In this document: one piece after another, positions 34,476 through 43,921 of the stretch
Position numbering within the stretch: position 1 is the first letter of the stretch
How the letters are laid out: every line of letters begins with the position of its first letter
Origin: Bacillota bacterium
Lineage (GTDB): Bacteria; Bacillota; Clostridia; Acetivibrionales; DSM-1351
Reading direction: 5' to 3'
DNA length: 64,000 bases
Assembly (NCBI GenBank): GCA_023409265.1
Contig: JAEYHZ010000008.1
Span: 186,001 to 250,000, forward strand
Program-made: the position numbers and the translations under genes
The notes under the pieces: generated by a model
Database searches by the model: none
Told to the model about the DNA's origin: nothing
What the model saw: only the letters and a program-made list of their open reading frames with translations

Positions 34476-35555
34476 TTAATCATTTATATTAGCCAGGTAT
34501 TTTTTCACTAATATAGCCAGTTTGAAGATAACAGCATCGTCAAAGCTGGTAAGTTCCAAACCGGTTAATCTCTTTATTTTCTCCAGTCTGTAAACAAGTG
34601 TATTTCTATGGATATACAGCTGTCTCGCAGTTTCGCTCACATTCAGATTATTTTCAAAGAACTTTTGTATTGTAAGCATGGTTTCATTGTCCAGAGAATC
34701 TGCCGAATTGTCCCTGAATACTTCATCCAAAAATAACTGGCAAAGGGATGTTGGAATATGATAAACCAATCTTCCAATACCAAGATTGTTATAATCGTAT
34801 ATATTCTTTTCTCCACCAAAAATATTACCTATTATCATGGACATTTGAGCTTCTTTGTATGACTTTGTAATATCCTTCAGATTACTTATTATTGTTCCTA
34901 TTCCTATAGACGCTTTTACCATTAACTCTGCATTCAAAGTATCAACAATTATTCTTGCTATCTTGTATACTTCCTTGTAGTCATCCTTACTCTTTACTTC
35001 TTTTACCAGGACAACATTATCATTGTCTATAACAACTACAAAATCCTTACTTTTGTTTGGAAATAAACTTTCGATCACTTCGTGAACATGTATGTCCCTC
35101 TCACTCGTTGCATTAATAAGAAACACAACTCTCATTGCGTTATAATCGATGTGAAGTTCCTTTGACCGCACAAGAATGTCACCCGGCAGTATATTCTCTA
35201 CAATGATATTCTTAATAAAAGTATTCTTGTCATACTTTTCATCGTAATAACTTTTTAAATTCAATATATTCAGTGTAAATAACTCAAGATACTTAATATC
35301 CTGAGGTTCAGTCGACTGAATAAATGTAACAAACTCAACCTTGCTTTTTACAACAACCTTATAATATATCCTTCCGTTTATAGTATCCTGAAGGTTCTTT
35401 TCCTGCAGAAAAGCTGCTGCATTGGGATCTAGCTGTCCTATCATCTGAAAGTTGGAATGAGCTATAATAACTCCCCCGTCATCAGTTACTCCAACTTCTT
35501 TATTTATTATTTCGCTATACTTGTCAGACAAAGTCTGGAATAGTTTAACAGACAT
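34476..35555 (-). CDS. CdaR/PucR-family transcriptional regulator
   Basis: A 359-aa regulator. The N-terminal part (about 1-130) resembles a sugar-diacid recognition domain, followed by a GGDEF-like central region without active motif, and a C-terminal helix-turn-helix (about 300-350) with VSETARQLYIHRNTLVYRLEKI, characteristic of PucR/CdaR activators. The ligand is unknown. The start is ATG 35555, which has GGAGGTAAAT; the upstream ATG lacks a site. It ends 19 nt before ftsE, so it may share or read into that transcript. Confidence 0.88.
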   Translation of the reverse strand: MSVKLFQTLSDKYSEIINKEVGVTDDGGVIIAHSNFQMIGQLDPNAAAFLQEKNLQDTINGRIYYKVVVKSKVEFVTFIQSTEPQDIKYLELFTLNILNLKSYYDEKYDKNTFIKNIIVENILPGDILVRSKELHIDYNAMRVVFLINATSERDIHVHEVIESLFPNKSKDFVVVIDNDNVVLVKEVKSKDDYKEVYKIARIIVDTLNAELMVKASIGIGTIISNLKDITKSYKEAQMSMIIGNIFGGEKNIYDYNNLGIGRLVYHIPTSLCQLFLDEVFRDNSADSLDNETMLTIQKFFENNLNVSETARQLYIHRNTLVYRLEKIKRLTGLELTSFDDAVIFKLAILVKKYLANIND

Positions 35556-35654
35556 ATTTACCTCCGTTATATGTGAAAATTTTTCCAATCAATTCACAAT
35601 ATATTAAAATTATACACTATAACACATTTTTTTACTACAATACATATTGTAAAT

Positions 35655-36890
35655 TTATTTTGAATACTCTTTTTGCTTAAAAACCAATAATCCTAAAATC
35701 ATTATAAGCGGAAAAACTGTGGCAATCAACATACCTGATTTTAAACCCAGCTGTTCGGGCTGGAGTCCATATGCTGCTCCAAGGCTCACCAGTCTTGCAG
35801 ACTTCTGGGAATAGTCGGATATCAGCCCGGCCAGCCATGGTCCGAAGGAGCAGCCCAGATCACCGAATATGGCCAGTATCCCAAACATAGCCGTTCCGCC
35901 TTTGGGATAGCGTTGGGCTGTCAGGCTGAACACACCGGGCCACATCAGGCTGACTGCAAAACCGCAAGCTGCGCAGCTCAAAAGTGAAATAACAGGTATT
36001 TGTACCAACACTGTTACAAGATAGCAGGCAACACAAAGCGCAGCACTGGCTATGAGAGCTTTTCCAAGATGAATCCTGTGTCCCCATATTCCGTATATTG
36101 TCCTGCCGATACCCATAAGTACTGCAAAAAGGCAGGGTCCCAGAAGATCCCCCATGACTTTGGGGACCTGAAGGCCTTTTTCAGCAAAAAGGGATGACCA
36201 CTGTGACATAGCCTGTTCGGAGGCCCCGGCGCACAACATAAGAAGCATTGCAGCCATAAACAGGTTTGAATTCAACAGCTTTCTGACCGGTATTTTCTCA
36301 TGTTCAGGCATGGCCGGTACCAGTGGAACCCTCATAAACTTAATCATATTATATATTGGTATCAGTGACCACAAAACCGGCAGCACATACCAGGTATTGC
36401 TTCCGATAATTTTCAGGACTAATGTGGTTACAGCCACTACCCCGACCTGCCCCCAGGAATAAAAAGAGTGCAGTAGGCTCATTGCCGAGGCTTTTGCTTC
36501 ACCCGGGAGTGAATCAACGATAGGACTGACCAGCACCTCTATAAGTCCCCCTCCCACAGCATAAATAATCACAGATATTATCAATCCGGTGTAGGGCGAA
36601 GGCATTATATTGGGAAGTATTCCAAGGGCTATCAGGCCGGCAGCACTGAATACATGGGCCATTACAATTGAAATGCGGTAGCCAATTCTGTCTACAAACT
36701 TCACAGCTAAAGCATCTACAATCAGCTGTGTTCCAAAGTTTATTAAAATCAGCCTGCCTATCATTTCAAAGGATATTTTAAAGCTATTCTGGAAAACTAT
36801 GAATAGCAGCGGAGCTAAATTATTGACAATGGCCTGCGTTATATAACCAAAATAGCATGCATGGAGTGTATTTTTATAAGTCAGCGTCAT
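35655..36890 (-). CDS. Major facilitator superfamily transporter
   Basis: A 411-aa membrane protein with about 12 hydrophobic helices and a central charged loop (about 190-215, ending PEHEKIPVRKLL). FVDRIGYRISIVMAHVFSAAG near residue 65 corresponds to the loop 2-3 signature. It resembles sugar or fucose-type permeases, but substrate cannot be fixed. It is upstream of the CdaR/PucR-like regulator on the same strand (about 100 nt), so that regulator may control it or respond to its substrate. Confidence 0.88.
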   Translation of the reverse strand: MTLTYKNTLHACYFGYITQAIVNNLAPLLFIVFQNSFKISFEMIGRLILINFGTQLIVDALAVKFVDRIGYRISIVMAHVFSAAGLIALGILPNIMPSPYTGLIISVIIYAVGGGLIEVLVSPIVDSLPGEAKASAMSLLHSFYSWGQVGVVAVTTLVLKIIGSNTWYVLPVLWSLIPIYNMIKFMRVPLVPAMPEHEKIPVRKLLNSNLFMAAMLLMLCAGASEQAMSQWSSLFAEKGLQVPKVMGDLLGPCLFAVLMGIGRTIYGIWGHRIHLGKALIASAALCVACYLVTVLVQIPVISLLSCAACGFAVSLMWPGVFSLTAQRYPKGGTAMFGILAIFGDLGCSFGPWLAGLISDYSQKSARLVSLGAAYGLQPEQLGLKSGMLIATVFPLIMILGLLVFKQKEYSK

Positions 36891-37100
36891 TTTAACAATG
36901 ATTAACCTTTCCAGTTCATCAGAAATTTATTTAATTTTCCAAGGCAAGTTTTATTATTTAATCATGCCTAAGCTTATTATATATAATATTTCGATTCTAT
37001 AAAATATATTAGTTTGGAACCGTGTACAGTATGCCTGTGGATGGTGCAAATCAGCTAAAAGGATAGTGAAATGGAATACAGGTAAGACTCTAGATAAAAT

Positions 37101-37132
37101 AAAAAAGGAAAGCCTAAGCTTTCCTTTTTTAT
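37101..37132. terminator. Bidirectional terminator
   Basis: Stem AAAAAAGGAAAGC / GCTTTCCTTTTTT with loop CTAA, ten nt after the stop of the sugar-ABC ATPase on the reverse strand, with T runs on both sides. Confidence 0.92.
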
Positions 37133-37142
37133 TTTAAAATTA

Positions 37143-38261
37143 TTAGTTGATAATTGTACGCTCAGTTTCTTTGTCGAACAGGTGAATCTTGTTGGCATCC
37201 AATGCAACTTTGATAACATCACCGGTCTTGGTTTTTGATCTTGCATTAACTCTTGCAGTAACAGTTGAAGCGGCACCGTCAATCAGCATGTAAAGGAAGG
37301 TTTCAGCACCCAGCATTTCAACCAGGTCAACATGAGCTTCAACAATACTGTCTTGCATTGATTCGAGGTACATAGCTTCGTCGTGGAGGTTTTCAGGTCT
37401 GATACCGACAATAACTTCCTTACCAACGTAATCAGTTCCTTCCAACTTCTTAGCTTTGCCTTCAGGAATCTTGATATCATTCTTACCGAATACAAGGTGT
37501 AAATCTCCGCCACGTTGAGTAAGAACTGCATTTATAAGGTTCATTTGCGGGCTACCGATAAATGTAGCAACGAACTGATTGCAAGGTCTGTCATAAAGTG
37601 AAGTTGGTGAATCAACCTGTTGGATGTAACCATCCTTCATAACAACGATTCTTGTACCCATTGTCATAGCTTCTGTCTGGTCATGTGTTACATATATGAA
37701 TGTAGTGTTAAGTCTGTTGTGAAGTCTTCCGATCTCAGTTCTCATCTGTACTCTGAGCTTAGCATCCAGGTTTGAGAGAGGTTCGTCCATTAAGAATACT
37801 TTAGGTTCACGTACTATAGCACGACCTAACGCAACTCTCTGTCTCTGACCGCCTGATAAAGCCTTTGGCTTTCTATCAAGCAAGTGTTCTATATCAAGTA
37901 TTTTAGCTGCTTCATTAACACGCTTTTTGATCTCATCCTTTGGAGTCTTTCTGAGCTTCAAACCGAAAGCCATGTTATCGAAAACTGTCATGTGTGGATA
38001 CAAAGCGTAATTCTGGAAAACCATTGCTATATCTCTATCCTTAGGAGCAACGTCATTTACTAATTTATCTCCGATGTACAACTCACCTTCTGATATTTCT
38101 TCCAAGCCGGCTATCATTCTAAGTGTAGTAGTCTTACCACAACCTGAAGGTCCAACCAGAACAAGGAATTCGTTGTGCTCGATATCGAGGTTGAAATCAT
38201 TAACAGCGGTTACTCCACCTGCGTATCTTTTGTAAATATTTTTTAGCTTTAAACTAGCCAT
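37143..38261 (-). CDS. Sugar ABC transporter ATPase (MsmX/UgpC type)
   Basis: A 372-aa cytoplasmic ATPase: Walker A GPSGCGKTT (about 37-45), signature LSGGQRQRVALGRA, Walker B VFLMDEPLSNLD, and C-terminal TOBE/regulatory region (about 240-372) as in MalK, UgpC and MsmX. No permease or binding protein is adjacent; in Firmicutes one MsmX-type ATPase often energises many sugar importers encoded elsewhere, which fits a polysaccharide-using host. A GGGGAGGT site precedes the ATG. Confidence 0.94.
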   Translation of the reverse strand: MASLKLKNIYKRYAGGVTAVNDFNLDIEHNEFLVLVGPSGCGKTTTLRMIAGLEEISEGELYIGDKLVNDVAPKDRDIAMVFQNYALYPHMTVFDNMAFGLKLRKTPKDEIKKRVNEAAKILDIEHLLDRKPKALSGGQRQRVALGRAIVREPKVFLMDEPLSNLDAKLRVQMRTEIGRLHNRLNTTFIYVTHDQTEAMTMGTRIVVMKDGYIQQVDSPTSLYDRPCNQFVATFIGSPQMNLINAVLTQRGGDLHLVFGKNDIKIPEGKAKKLEGTDYVGKEVIVGIRPENLHDEAMYLESMQDSIVEAHVDLVEMLGAETFLYMLIDGAASTVTARVNARSKTKTGDVIKVALDANKIHLFDKETERTIIN

Positions 38262-38537
38262 TTTTTATACCTCCCCAAAACTCGCTATTTGTTATACATG
38301 CAATTTCTATTAAGTAAATCTATACTAATATGATACACTGCAACCCTAGTACAAACCATATTGTTTTTTAACAAAATTAATTTTTTGCTTTTAGTACTTT
38401 TGTATAATGTCACTTTTCAGTTTACAAGCGGCATTTTATATACTTTTTCGAAGATTTTCAAAACATTTTTTACTAATTCGACAACTGATGCTAAATGCCA
38501 ACAGATTAATTTGTATATGCGTCTAAAAAAATAAATA

Positions 38538-38582
38538 TGTATAATTATTGAATTTTTATACATTTGGATGTATAATTATAAA
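38538..38582 (+). promoter_or_regulatory. argC promoter overlaid by ARG boxes
   Basis: Promoter TTGAAT (38548-38553), 17 nt, TATAAT (38571-38576). TGAATTTTTATACA at 38549-38562 fits the ArgR half-operator pattern TGNATNNNNATNCA exactly, and partial matches TGTATAATTATTGA (38538) and TGTATAATTATAAA (38569) flank it, covering both promoter elements. ArgR with arginine should repress argC-argB. The rest of 38262-38697 is AT-rich, with the divergent ATPase promoter region and a 115-nt argC leader. Confidence 0.82.
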
Positions 38583-38697
38583 ATATATTATAGAGGCAAT
38601 ATACAGGATAAGCAATTACTTCATAGAGATTGTTACATTATATATAGTATATTAATTAATTATGCATTGACAATGTAGTTTGGCTTAGGAGGTTAAC

Positions 38698-39639
38698 ATG
38701 AAATTCAAAGTTTTTGTAGATGGAAGTGAAGGAACAACCGGACTCCAGATCAACGAAAGATTAGCGTTGAGAGATGATCTTGATGTTATAAAAATAGATG
38801 CTGAAAAACGAAAAAATATTAATGAAAGAAAAAAATGCTTAAACGAAGCTGATATAGTTTTTCTTTGTCTGCCTGATTCGGCTGCCATGGAGTCAGTGTC
38901 TCTCATTGACAATCCCTGTACCAAGGTAATTGATGCAAGTACAGCTCACAGAACCAACAGTGCCTGGGCCTACGGATTGCCTGAATTAAGCAAAAACCAT
39001 CGCAATAAAATACAAAACTCAACCAGAGTTGCAGTACCGGGCTGTTATGCCACAGGTTTTATAAGTTTAATGTATCCGTTGGTATCCGAAGGTATAATAC
39101 AGAAGGATTACCCTGTTACAACCCATGCTGTATCCGGGTACAGCGGAGGAGGTAAAAAATTGATAGGACAATTTGAGGCTCCCGGAGGAAATCCCTTTGA
39201 AAGTCCGCAATTATATGCATTGGAACTAACTCACAAACATATACCTGAAATGACCCTTATCAGTGGCCTGGAATATGCACCTATCTTTTCGCCGCTTGTA
39301 TGTCCTTATTACAAAGGCATGTCTGTATGTGTACCTGTTTTCCCGAAGCTTCTTCCTGCTCCAACTACCAGGGAAGCTGTACACGAGTTTTTCTCCCGCC
39401 ATTATGAAAATGAAAAATTCATAAAAGTTATGCCTATAGGGGCTGAAAAGGAATATATCAACAGCTTTATCGGCGCCACGAGAGTAAATGAAACCAATTT
39501 TCTGGAGATTTATGTCACGGGTAACTCCGATCAAATCATGCTGATCTCTGTGCTTGACAACCTTGGCAAAGGGTCGTCCGGTGCAGCCATACAAAACATG
39601 AATATCATGCTGGGCCTTCCGGAGGACTTAAGTTTGTAA
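38698..39639 (+). CDS. argC: N-acetyl-gamma-glutamyl-phosphate reductase (short type)
   Basis: A 313-aa NADPH-dependent enzyme, third step of arginine (ornithine) synthesis. GSEGTTGLQI forms the nucleotide loop, Cys116 in VPGCYATGF is the acyl-thioester nucleophile, and KHIPEM near residue 180 is conserved. Length fits the short type 2 branch of the family. The start ATG follows CTTAGGAGGTTAAC, whose 17 nt are shared with the carB leader end. First gene of the ArgR-controlled argC-argB unit. Confidence 0.95.
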   Translation: MKFKVFVDGSEGTTGLQINERLALRDDLDVIKIDAEKRKNINERKKCLNEADIVFLCLPDSAAMESVSLIDNPCTKVIDASTAHRTNSAWAYGLPELSKNHRNKIQNSTRVAVPGCYATGFISLMYPLVSEGIIQKDYPVTTHAVSGYSGGGKKLIGQFEAPGGNPFESPQLYALELTHKHIPEMTLISGLEYAPIFSPLVCPYYKGMSVCVPVFPKLLPAPTTREAVHEFFSRHYENEKFIKVMPIGAEKEYINSFIGATRVNETNFLEIYVTGNSDQIMLISVLDNLGKGSSGAAIQNMNIMLGLPEDLSL

Positions 39640-39681
39640 CCGTATATTAAGTTTTAAATTATTTTTTGGGGGTATCTTAAT

Positions 39682-40593
39682 ATGAATTATGATAATTTAA
39701 TAAAAAAAGCTGAAATACTTATTGAAGCATTGCCTTATATTCAAAAGCTGTATGGTAAAACCGTTGTTATAAAATACGGTGGAAATGCAATGATAAACGA
39801 TGAACTAAAAAACTCTGTTATAGAAGATATCACACTTTTAAAATACATAGGTATGAATCCGGTGCTGGTTCACGGGGGCGGACCCGATATAAACAAAGCA
39901 CTCCAGAAATTTGATGTTAAAAGCGAATTTGTCAATGGTCTCAGAGTAACGGACTCCCAGACCATAGAGGTTGCACAGATGGTCCTGGTAGGTAAAACCA
40001 ACAAGGAAATTGTATCTCTGCTGAATGGAAAGGGAGCTAAAGCTATCGGGCTCTGCGGAATTGACGGTAAGCTCATCGAATGTGAACAATACAAGACAGA
40101 AATAGACGGTGAACTTAAAGATATTGGCTACGTTGGTACAATTACTAAAATTAATTCCAAAGTTCTTGATCTGATCTCCAAGGATGAATATATTCCGGTA
40201 GTAGCACCTATTGGAGTAGGCCCAAACGGTGAGAGCTATAACATCAACGCCGATACTGTTGCAGGTGAAATAGCTGCAGCCCTGAAGGCTGAAAAATTAA
40301 TGCTGCTTACTGACGTTGAAGGTGTAAAGCCTTCTAAAGACAGCGACAGCATCATCCCTGCTCTCACTATTGACGAGGTTCATGAACTTATTGGTAAAAA
40401 GGTAATAGCCGGAGGCATGATACCCAAGGTCCTGGGCTGTGTAGACGCTCTGGAAAAAGGGGTTGGAAGAACACATATTATCGATGGCAGAATCCCCCAC
40501 TGCATACTGCTTGAAATATTTACCTACAAGGGTATCGGGACCATGATAATGAAAGATAAAAAGTTATACCATGAAAATGAAGCGCTGTATTGA
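39682..40593 (+). CDS. argB: Acetylglutamate kinase
   Basis: A 303-aa amino-acid kinase, second step of arginine synthesis. VVIKYGGNAM carries the catalytic Lys, LVHGGGPDINKAL binds acetylglutamate, and the C-terminal EIFTYKGIGTMI includes the segment seen in arginine-inhibited forms. An N-terminal helix of about 20 residues (LIKKAEILIEALPYIQKL) is the feature of hexameric, feedback-inhibited kinases, so allosteric control by arginine is likely. It follows argC by 42 nt and ends at a terminator. Confidence 0.96.
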   Translation: MNYDNLIKKAEILIEALPYIQKLYGKTVVIKYGGNAMINDELKNSVIEDITLLKYIGMNPVLVHGGGPDINKALQKFDVKSEFVNGLRVTDSQTIEVAQMVLVGKTNKEIVSLLNGKGAKAIGLCGIDGKLIECEQYKTEIDGELKDIGYVGTITKINSKVLDLISKDEYIPVVAPIGVGPNGESYNINADTVAGEIAAALKAEKLMLLTDVEGVKPSKDSDSIIPALTIDEVHELIGKKVIAGGMIPKVLGCVDALEKGVGRTHIIDGRIPHCILLEIFTYKGIGTMIMKDKKLYHENEALY

Positions 40594-40676
40594 TCCCATT
40601 TATAAGGCTTCATAAATTCACAAATAGGTAAATTGTCTCATTTTTAGTATTATTTTTATGCTAAAACATTGTAGTA

Positions 40677-40717
40677 AAACACTTCTTCATATATAATGTA
40701 TAAAGAAGTGTTTTTTT
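40677..40717 (+). terminator. Terminator after argB
   Basis: Stem AAAACACTTCTT / AAGAAGTGTTTT with a 14-nt loop, followed by TTTGT. It separates argC-argB from the PilZ gene. Confidence 0.9.
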
Positions 40718-40774
40718 GTACTTTTTTACATTTATTAGTCACGTAAGGCTTTTAGTTCTAGGAGGAAAACATCT

Positions 40775-41407
40775 TTGAACAATATATGTATTTCCAAATT
40801 AATTGTCCCCGGTACATTAGTAGGTTTCAGGCCCTGTAACCAGCCTTCCTGGTCATTGAATATAGTTTCTAAATGCAGTGAAGATTATATAAATCTTCCG
40901 CTTACTACAGACTTGATGAAAGCATGCCTGTTTATTGATACCAAGGTCGATATAAAATATCAGAATAAATTTTATGAATACATAATAACCGGTTCAGTTG
41001 TAAAAATAGAGTTATCAGCAGCCCCATTCATTACAATCAAAATAGACAATGTTGTTGAAAATCATAATAACAGAGCATTTCCACGCCTTGATGTCTACCT
41101 TCCGTCAACACTTTCCTGCAGTACTAACAGCTATTTTTGCACGGTAACAAATCTATCACTGGGAGGCATAGCTTTTCTGCTTGACAGGGATATTGACATG
41201 TCGATGGAATACGAAATAAATATGCTTCTTGAAGATAGAGAATCTGTTTTTGCAAAGGGGACAATACTCAGAAAATCTATTAAAAATACCTTAAATAAGT
41301 ATGGTATGATGTTTACATTTATGGATGAGGAAAACAACAATCATCTTTATGCATACCTTCATTCCCTTAATGATTCCTATAACACCCTGAGAAGCATGTA
41401 CCTCTAG
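40775..41407 (+). CDS. PilZ-domain protein (c-di-GMP receptor)
   Basis: A 210-aa soluble protein. The N-terminal beta domain (about 1-95) is of the YcgR-N/PilZN kind; the C-terminal PilZ domain has NNRAFPRLDVYLP (the RxxxR loop) and NLSLGGIAF (the second signature), both intact, so c-di-GMP binding is expected. Such proteins slow flagella or tune secretion. Translation starts at TTG 40775 with AGGAGG at 8 nt. It sits between argB and argD with terminators on either side, so it is an independent gene inside the arginine block. The GGDEF-EAL protein at 63.9 kb could set its ligand level. Confidence 0.88.
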   Translation: MNNICISKLIVPGTLVGFRPCNQPSWSLNIVSKCSEDYINLPLTTDLMKACLFIDTKVDIKYQNKFYEYIITGSVVKIELSAAPFITIKIDNVVENHNNRAFPRLDVYLPSTLSCSTNSYFCTVTNLSLGGIAFLLDRDIDMSMEYEINMLLEDRESVFAKGTILRKSIKNTLNKYGMMFTFMDEENNNHLYAYLHSLNDSYNTLRSMYL

Positions 41408-41446
41408 TGGTCATAATTCTGCAGGTTTAATTTAACATTATTATTG

Positions 41447-41495
41447 TTGCATTTTTATACAAAACAATGTATAATTATTAATTATACATTGTTTT
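41447..41495 (+). promoter_or_regulatory. argD promoter, ARG boxes and 17-bp palindrome
   Basis: Promoter TTGCAT (41447-41452), 17 nt, TATAAT (41470-41475). TGCATTTTTATACA (41448-41461) fits the ARG-box pattern exactly. The -10 region is part of an inverted repeat of 17-bp arms (41461-41495, AACAATGTATAATTA / TAATTATACATTGTT with one central T), followed by TTATTTTTTG. The palindrome may serve both as ArgR operator and as terminator of the PilZ transcript. Confidence 0.8.
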
Positions 41496-41561
41496 TATTT
41501 TTTGTGTGATTTTGATTTATTACCATTTTACTACGTGTTTATACGTGGATAGGAGGTTACT

Positions 41562-42764
41562 ATGCTGGTAAACGATATACAGGAATATGACAGTCAATAT
41601 TTTATGAATACATTTGGAAAAAGAACACCCGTCGCCTTTGAAAAAGGTCAGGGAATAAACTTGTGGAGCACTGACGGTGAAAAATATACGGATTTTTTCT
41701 CAGGCATAGCTGTTAATTCCATTGGATATGCACATCCTACATTTGTCGGGATGGTTTCAGAACAGCTGTCAAAGCTCATTCACTGTTCAAACCTTTATTA
41801 CATAGAAGCACAGGCACTACTGGCTAAAGAGCTTTGTGAAAATTCCTGCGCAGATAAGGTGTTTTTTTCCAATAGTGGAGCTGAAGCAAATGAAGGAGCT
41901 ATCAAACTGGCCAGAATTTACTTCAAAAAGCTTGGTCAACCTGAGAAATTTGAAATCATTACACTTCAGAAATCTTTTCACGGCAGAACTATAACTACCT
42001 TAAGTGCCACAGGCCAGGATAAATATGCAAAACCTTTTGAACCTCTGACACCAGGGTTTAAGAAGGTTCCGATCAATGATTTTGAAGCTTTAAAGGAAGC
42101 TGTTACAGAAAACACCTGTGCAGTCATGCTTGAACCGGTACAGGGTGAAAGCGGTGTTTTCCCTTGCGACCCGGAATATCTGAAAAATGTTAAGGAACTA
42201 TGCGCAAAAAATGATATACTGCTTATTTTTGATGAGGTACAGACCGGTATGGGGAGAACAGGCAAGCTGTTCGGATATCAAAAATACCATATTGAGCCCG
42301 ATATATTCACGTTGGCAAAAGCTCTTGGCGGCGGTATACCAATCGGCGCAGTATGTGCTAAAAACAATGTGGCACAGGCATTCAATCCCGGGGATCACGG
42401 CTCTACCTTTGGCGGAAATCCACTGGCATGTACGGCAGGTCTGGCTGTAATGAAAATTATGAAAGAAGAAAAGCTTCCTGAGAATGCCGAAAAGATCGGT
42501 ACATATATTAAAGAACGCCTGGAAGCACTGGCTGCCGGTTCCTGTCCTGTAATATCAGAGATCAGAGCTTCAGGTTTGATGGTTGCCATCGAATTAAACC
42601 GGGCTATAGCACCTCAGGTAAAGAATAAAATGTTTGATAAGAAATATTTAATAGCCAATATAGGTGATAAGATATTAAGAATACTTCCACCATTAATTAT
42701 AACCCGGCAGGATGCAGACAGCTTTATTACTACATTGAAATCAGCCATAGACGAAACACTTTAG
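41562..42764 (+). CDS. argD: Acetylornithine aminotransferase
   Basis: A 400-aa PLP enzyme of class III, fourth step of arginine synthesis. SNSGAEANEGAIKLAR binds the cofactor phosphate, FHGRT, LIFDEVQTGMGRTGKLF (Asp on the pyridine nitrogen) and TLAKALGGGIPIGA with the Schiff-base Lys are intact. A strong GGAGGTTACT site precedes the ATG. First gene of the second ArgR-controlled unit, argD-carA-carB-argF. Confidence 0.96.
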   Translation: MLVNDIQEYDSQYFMNTFGKRTPVAFEKGQGINLWSTDGEKYTDFFSGIAVNSIGYAHPTFVGMVSEQLSKLIHCSNLYYIEAQALLAKELCENSCADKVFFSNSGAEANEGAIKLARIYFKKLGQPEKFEIITLQKSFHGRTITTLSATGQDKYAKPFEPLTPGFKKVPINDFEALKEAVTENTCAVMLEPVQGESGVFPCDPEYLKNVKELCAKNDILLIFDEVQTGMGRTGKLFGYQKYHIEPDIFTLAKALGGGIPIGAVCAKNNVAQAFNPGDHGSTFGGNPLACTAGLAVMKIMKEEKLPENAEKIGTYIKERLEALAAGSCPVISEIRASGLMVAIELNRAIAPQVKNKMFDKKYLIANIGDKILRILPPLIITRQDADSFITTLKSAIDETL

Positions 42765-42791
42765 GAACACATAATTTTTGGAGGTATGTAT

Positions 42792-43853
42792 ATGAAAGCA
42801 GTCTTATTATTGGAAGATGGAACATATTTCTCAGGTGAGGGCTTTGGGAAAAGCGGTGAAACAGCCGGAGAAATTGTTTTTAATACATGCATGACCGGAT
42901 ATCAGGAAATAACTACTGATCCCTCCTACAACGGCCAAATTGTAACCATGACCTATCCTCTGATCGGAAATTACGGATTCAATACAGTGGACAATGAATC
43001 CTACAAACCCCATGTACAGGGATTTATTGTAAAAGAGCTCTGTTCTACTCCCAGCAACTGGAGGTATACAATCGATCCCGGGCAATACTTTGCAAAACAT
43101 AATATCGTTGGTATAAAAAGTATCGATACCAGAGCATTGACACAGCACATCAGAAAGCATGGAAGCATGTTTGGTATTATATCCACCGAATGCGGAAATC
43201 TTGATATTCTAATGAAAAACCTACAGGCATATAAAGCAATTCCAAGAAGCCTTGTTATGGAGGTTACATCAAAGACACCAATCCATATGCCCGGTCCCGG
43301 GAAACGAGTGGCTCTTCTGGATTTTGGCGTAAAAAGCAATATTGTACGCTCACTGGAGAAAAGAGGCTGTGATATACATATACTTCCTGCCTTCAGCTCA
43401 TATGAGGAAATTATGGCCTGCAACCCTGATGGAATATTATTGTCCAACGGCCCTGGGGATCCAAGAGATCTCACTGCGGTAAAGAAAACCATTAAGAAGC
43501 TGTTGGGAGTTAAGCCTATCTTGGGCATCTGCCTTGGACACCAGCTTCTGGGACTTTCTCTTGATTGCAGTGTTACAAAACTCAAATTTGGTCACCATGG
43601 CGGCAATCACCCTGTAAAAGACAATATTACGGGCAGATGTTATATAACCTCACAAAATCATAATTACACAATAGATAACAGTTCTAATGATGACATTGTA
43701 ATAACGCATATAAATGTAAACGATAATACAATTGAAGGCTTCAGACATAAAAACCTTCCGCTTATAAGCGTCCAGTATCACCCTGAGGCGGCGCCGGGTC
43801 CTCAGGATTCAGCATATATTTTCGACGATTTCGTAAATCTCATGGAAGCTTAA
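42792..43853 (+). CDS. carA: Carbamoyl-phosphate synthase, small (glutaminase) subunit
   Basis: A 353-aa subunit that releases ammonia from glutamine for CarB. The N-terminal CPSase domain (GEGFGKSGETAGEIVFNT) is followed by a class I amidotransferase: nucleophile Cys in GICLGHQLLGLS and the His/Glu pair in QYHPEAAPGP. ATG 42792 is 7 nt after GGAGG; the ATG two codons before it is too close. It lies 27 nt after argD. Placement with arginine genes suggests the arginine-linked isozyme, though pyrimidine synthesis could share it. Confidence 0.96.
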   Translation: MKAVLLLEDGTYFSGEGFGKSGETAGEIVFNTCMTGYQEITTDPSYNGQIVTMTYPLIGNYGFNTVDNESYKPHVQGFIVKELCSTPSNWRYTIDPGQYFAKHNIVGIKSIDTRALTQHIRKHGSMFGIISTECGNLDILMKNLQAYKAIPRSLVMEVTSKTPIHMPGPGKRVALLDFGVKSNIVRSLEKRGCDIHILPAFSSYEEIMACNPDGILLSNGPGDPRDLTAVKKTIKKLLGVKPILGICLGHQLLGLSLDCSVTKLKFGHHGGNHPVKDNITGRCYITSQNHNYTIDNSSNDDIVITHINVNDNTIEGFRHKNLPLISVQYHPEAAPGPQDSAYIFDDFVNLMEA

Positions 43854-43865
43854 TAGTTTAAGATT

Positions 43866-43921
43866 ATGGCCGTGCGAAATATTCAAAGTATTTTCCAATA
43901 CTTTGAAAGCGCGCATGGCCA
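43866..43921 (+). other. Intercistronic hairpin between carA and carB
   Basis: TGGCCGTGCG...CGCGCATGGCCA with an inner perfect stem TCAAAGTATT / AATACTTTGA (loop TTCC). No T tract follows, so it is unlikely to be a strong terminator; it could stabilise the carA message or block ribosomes before the carB leader. Confidence 0.7.
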
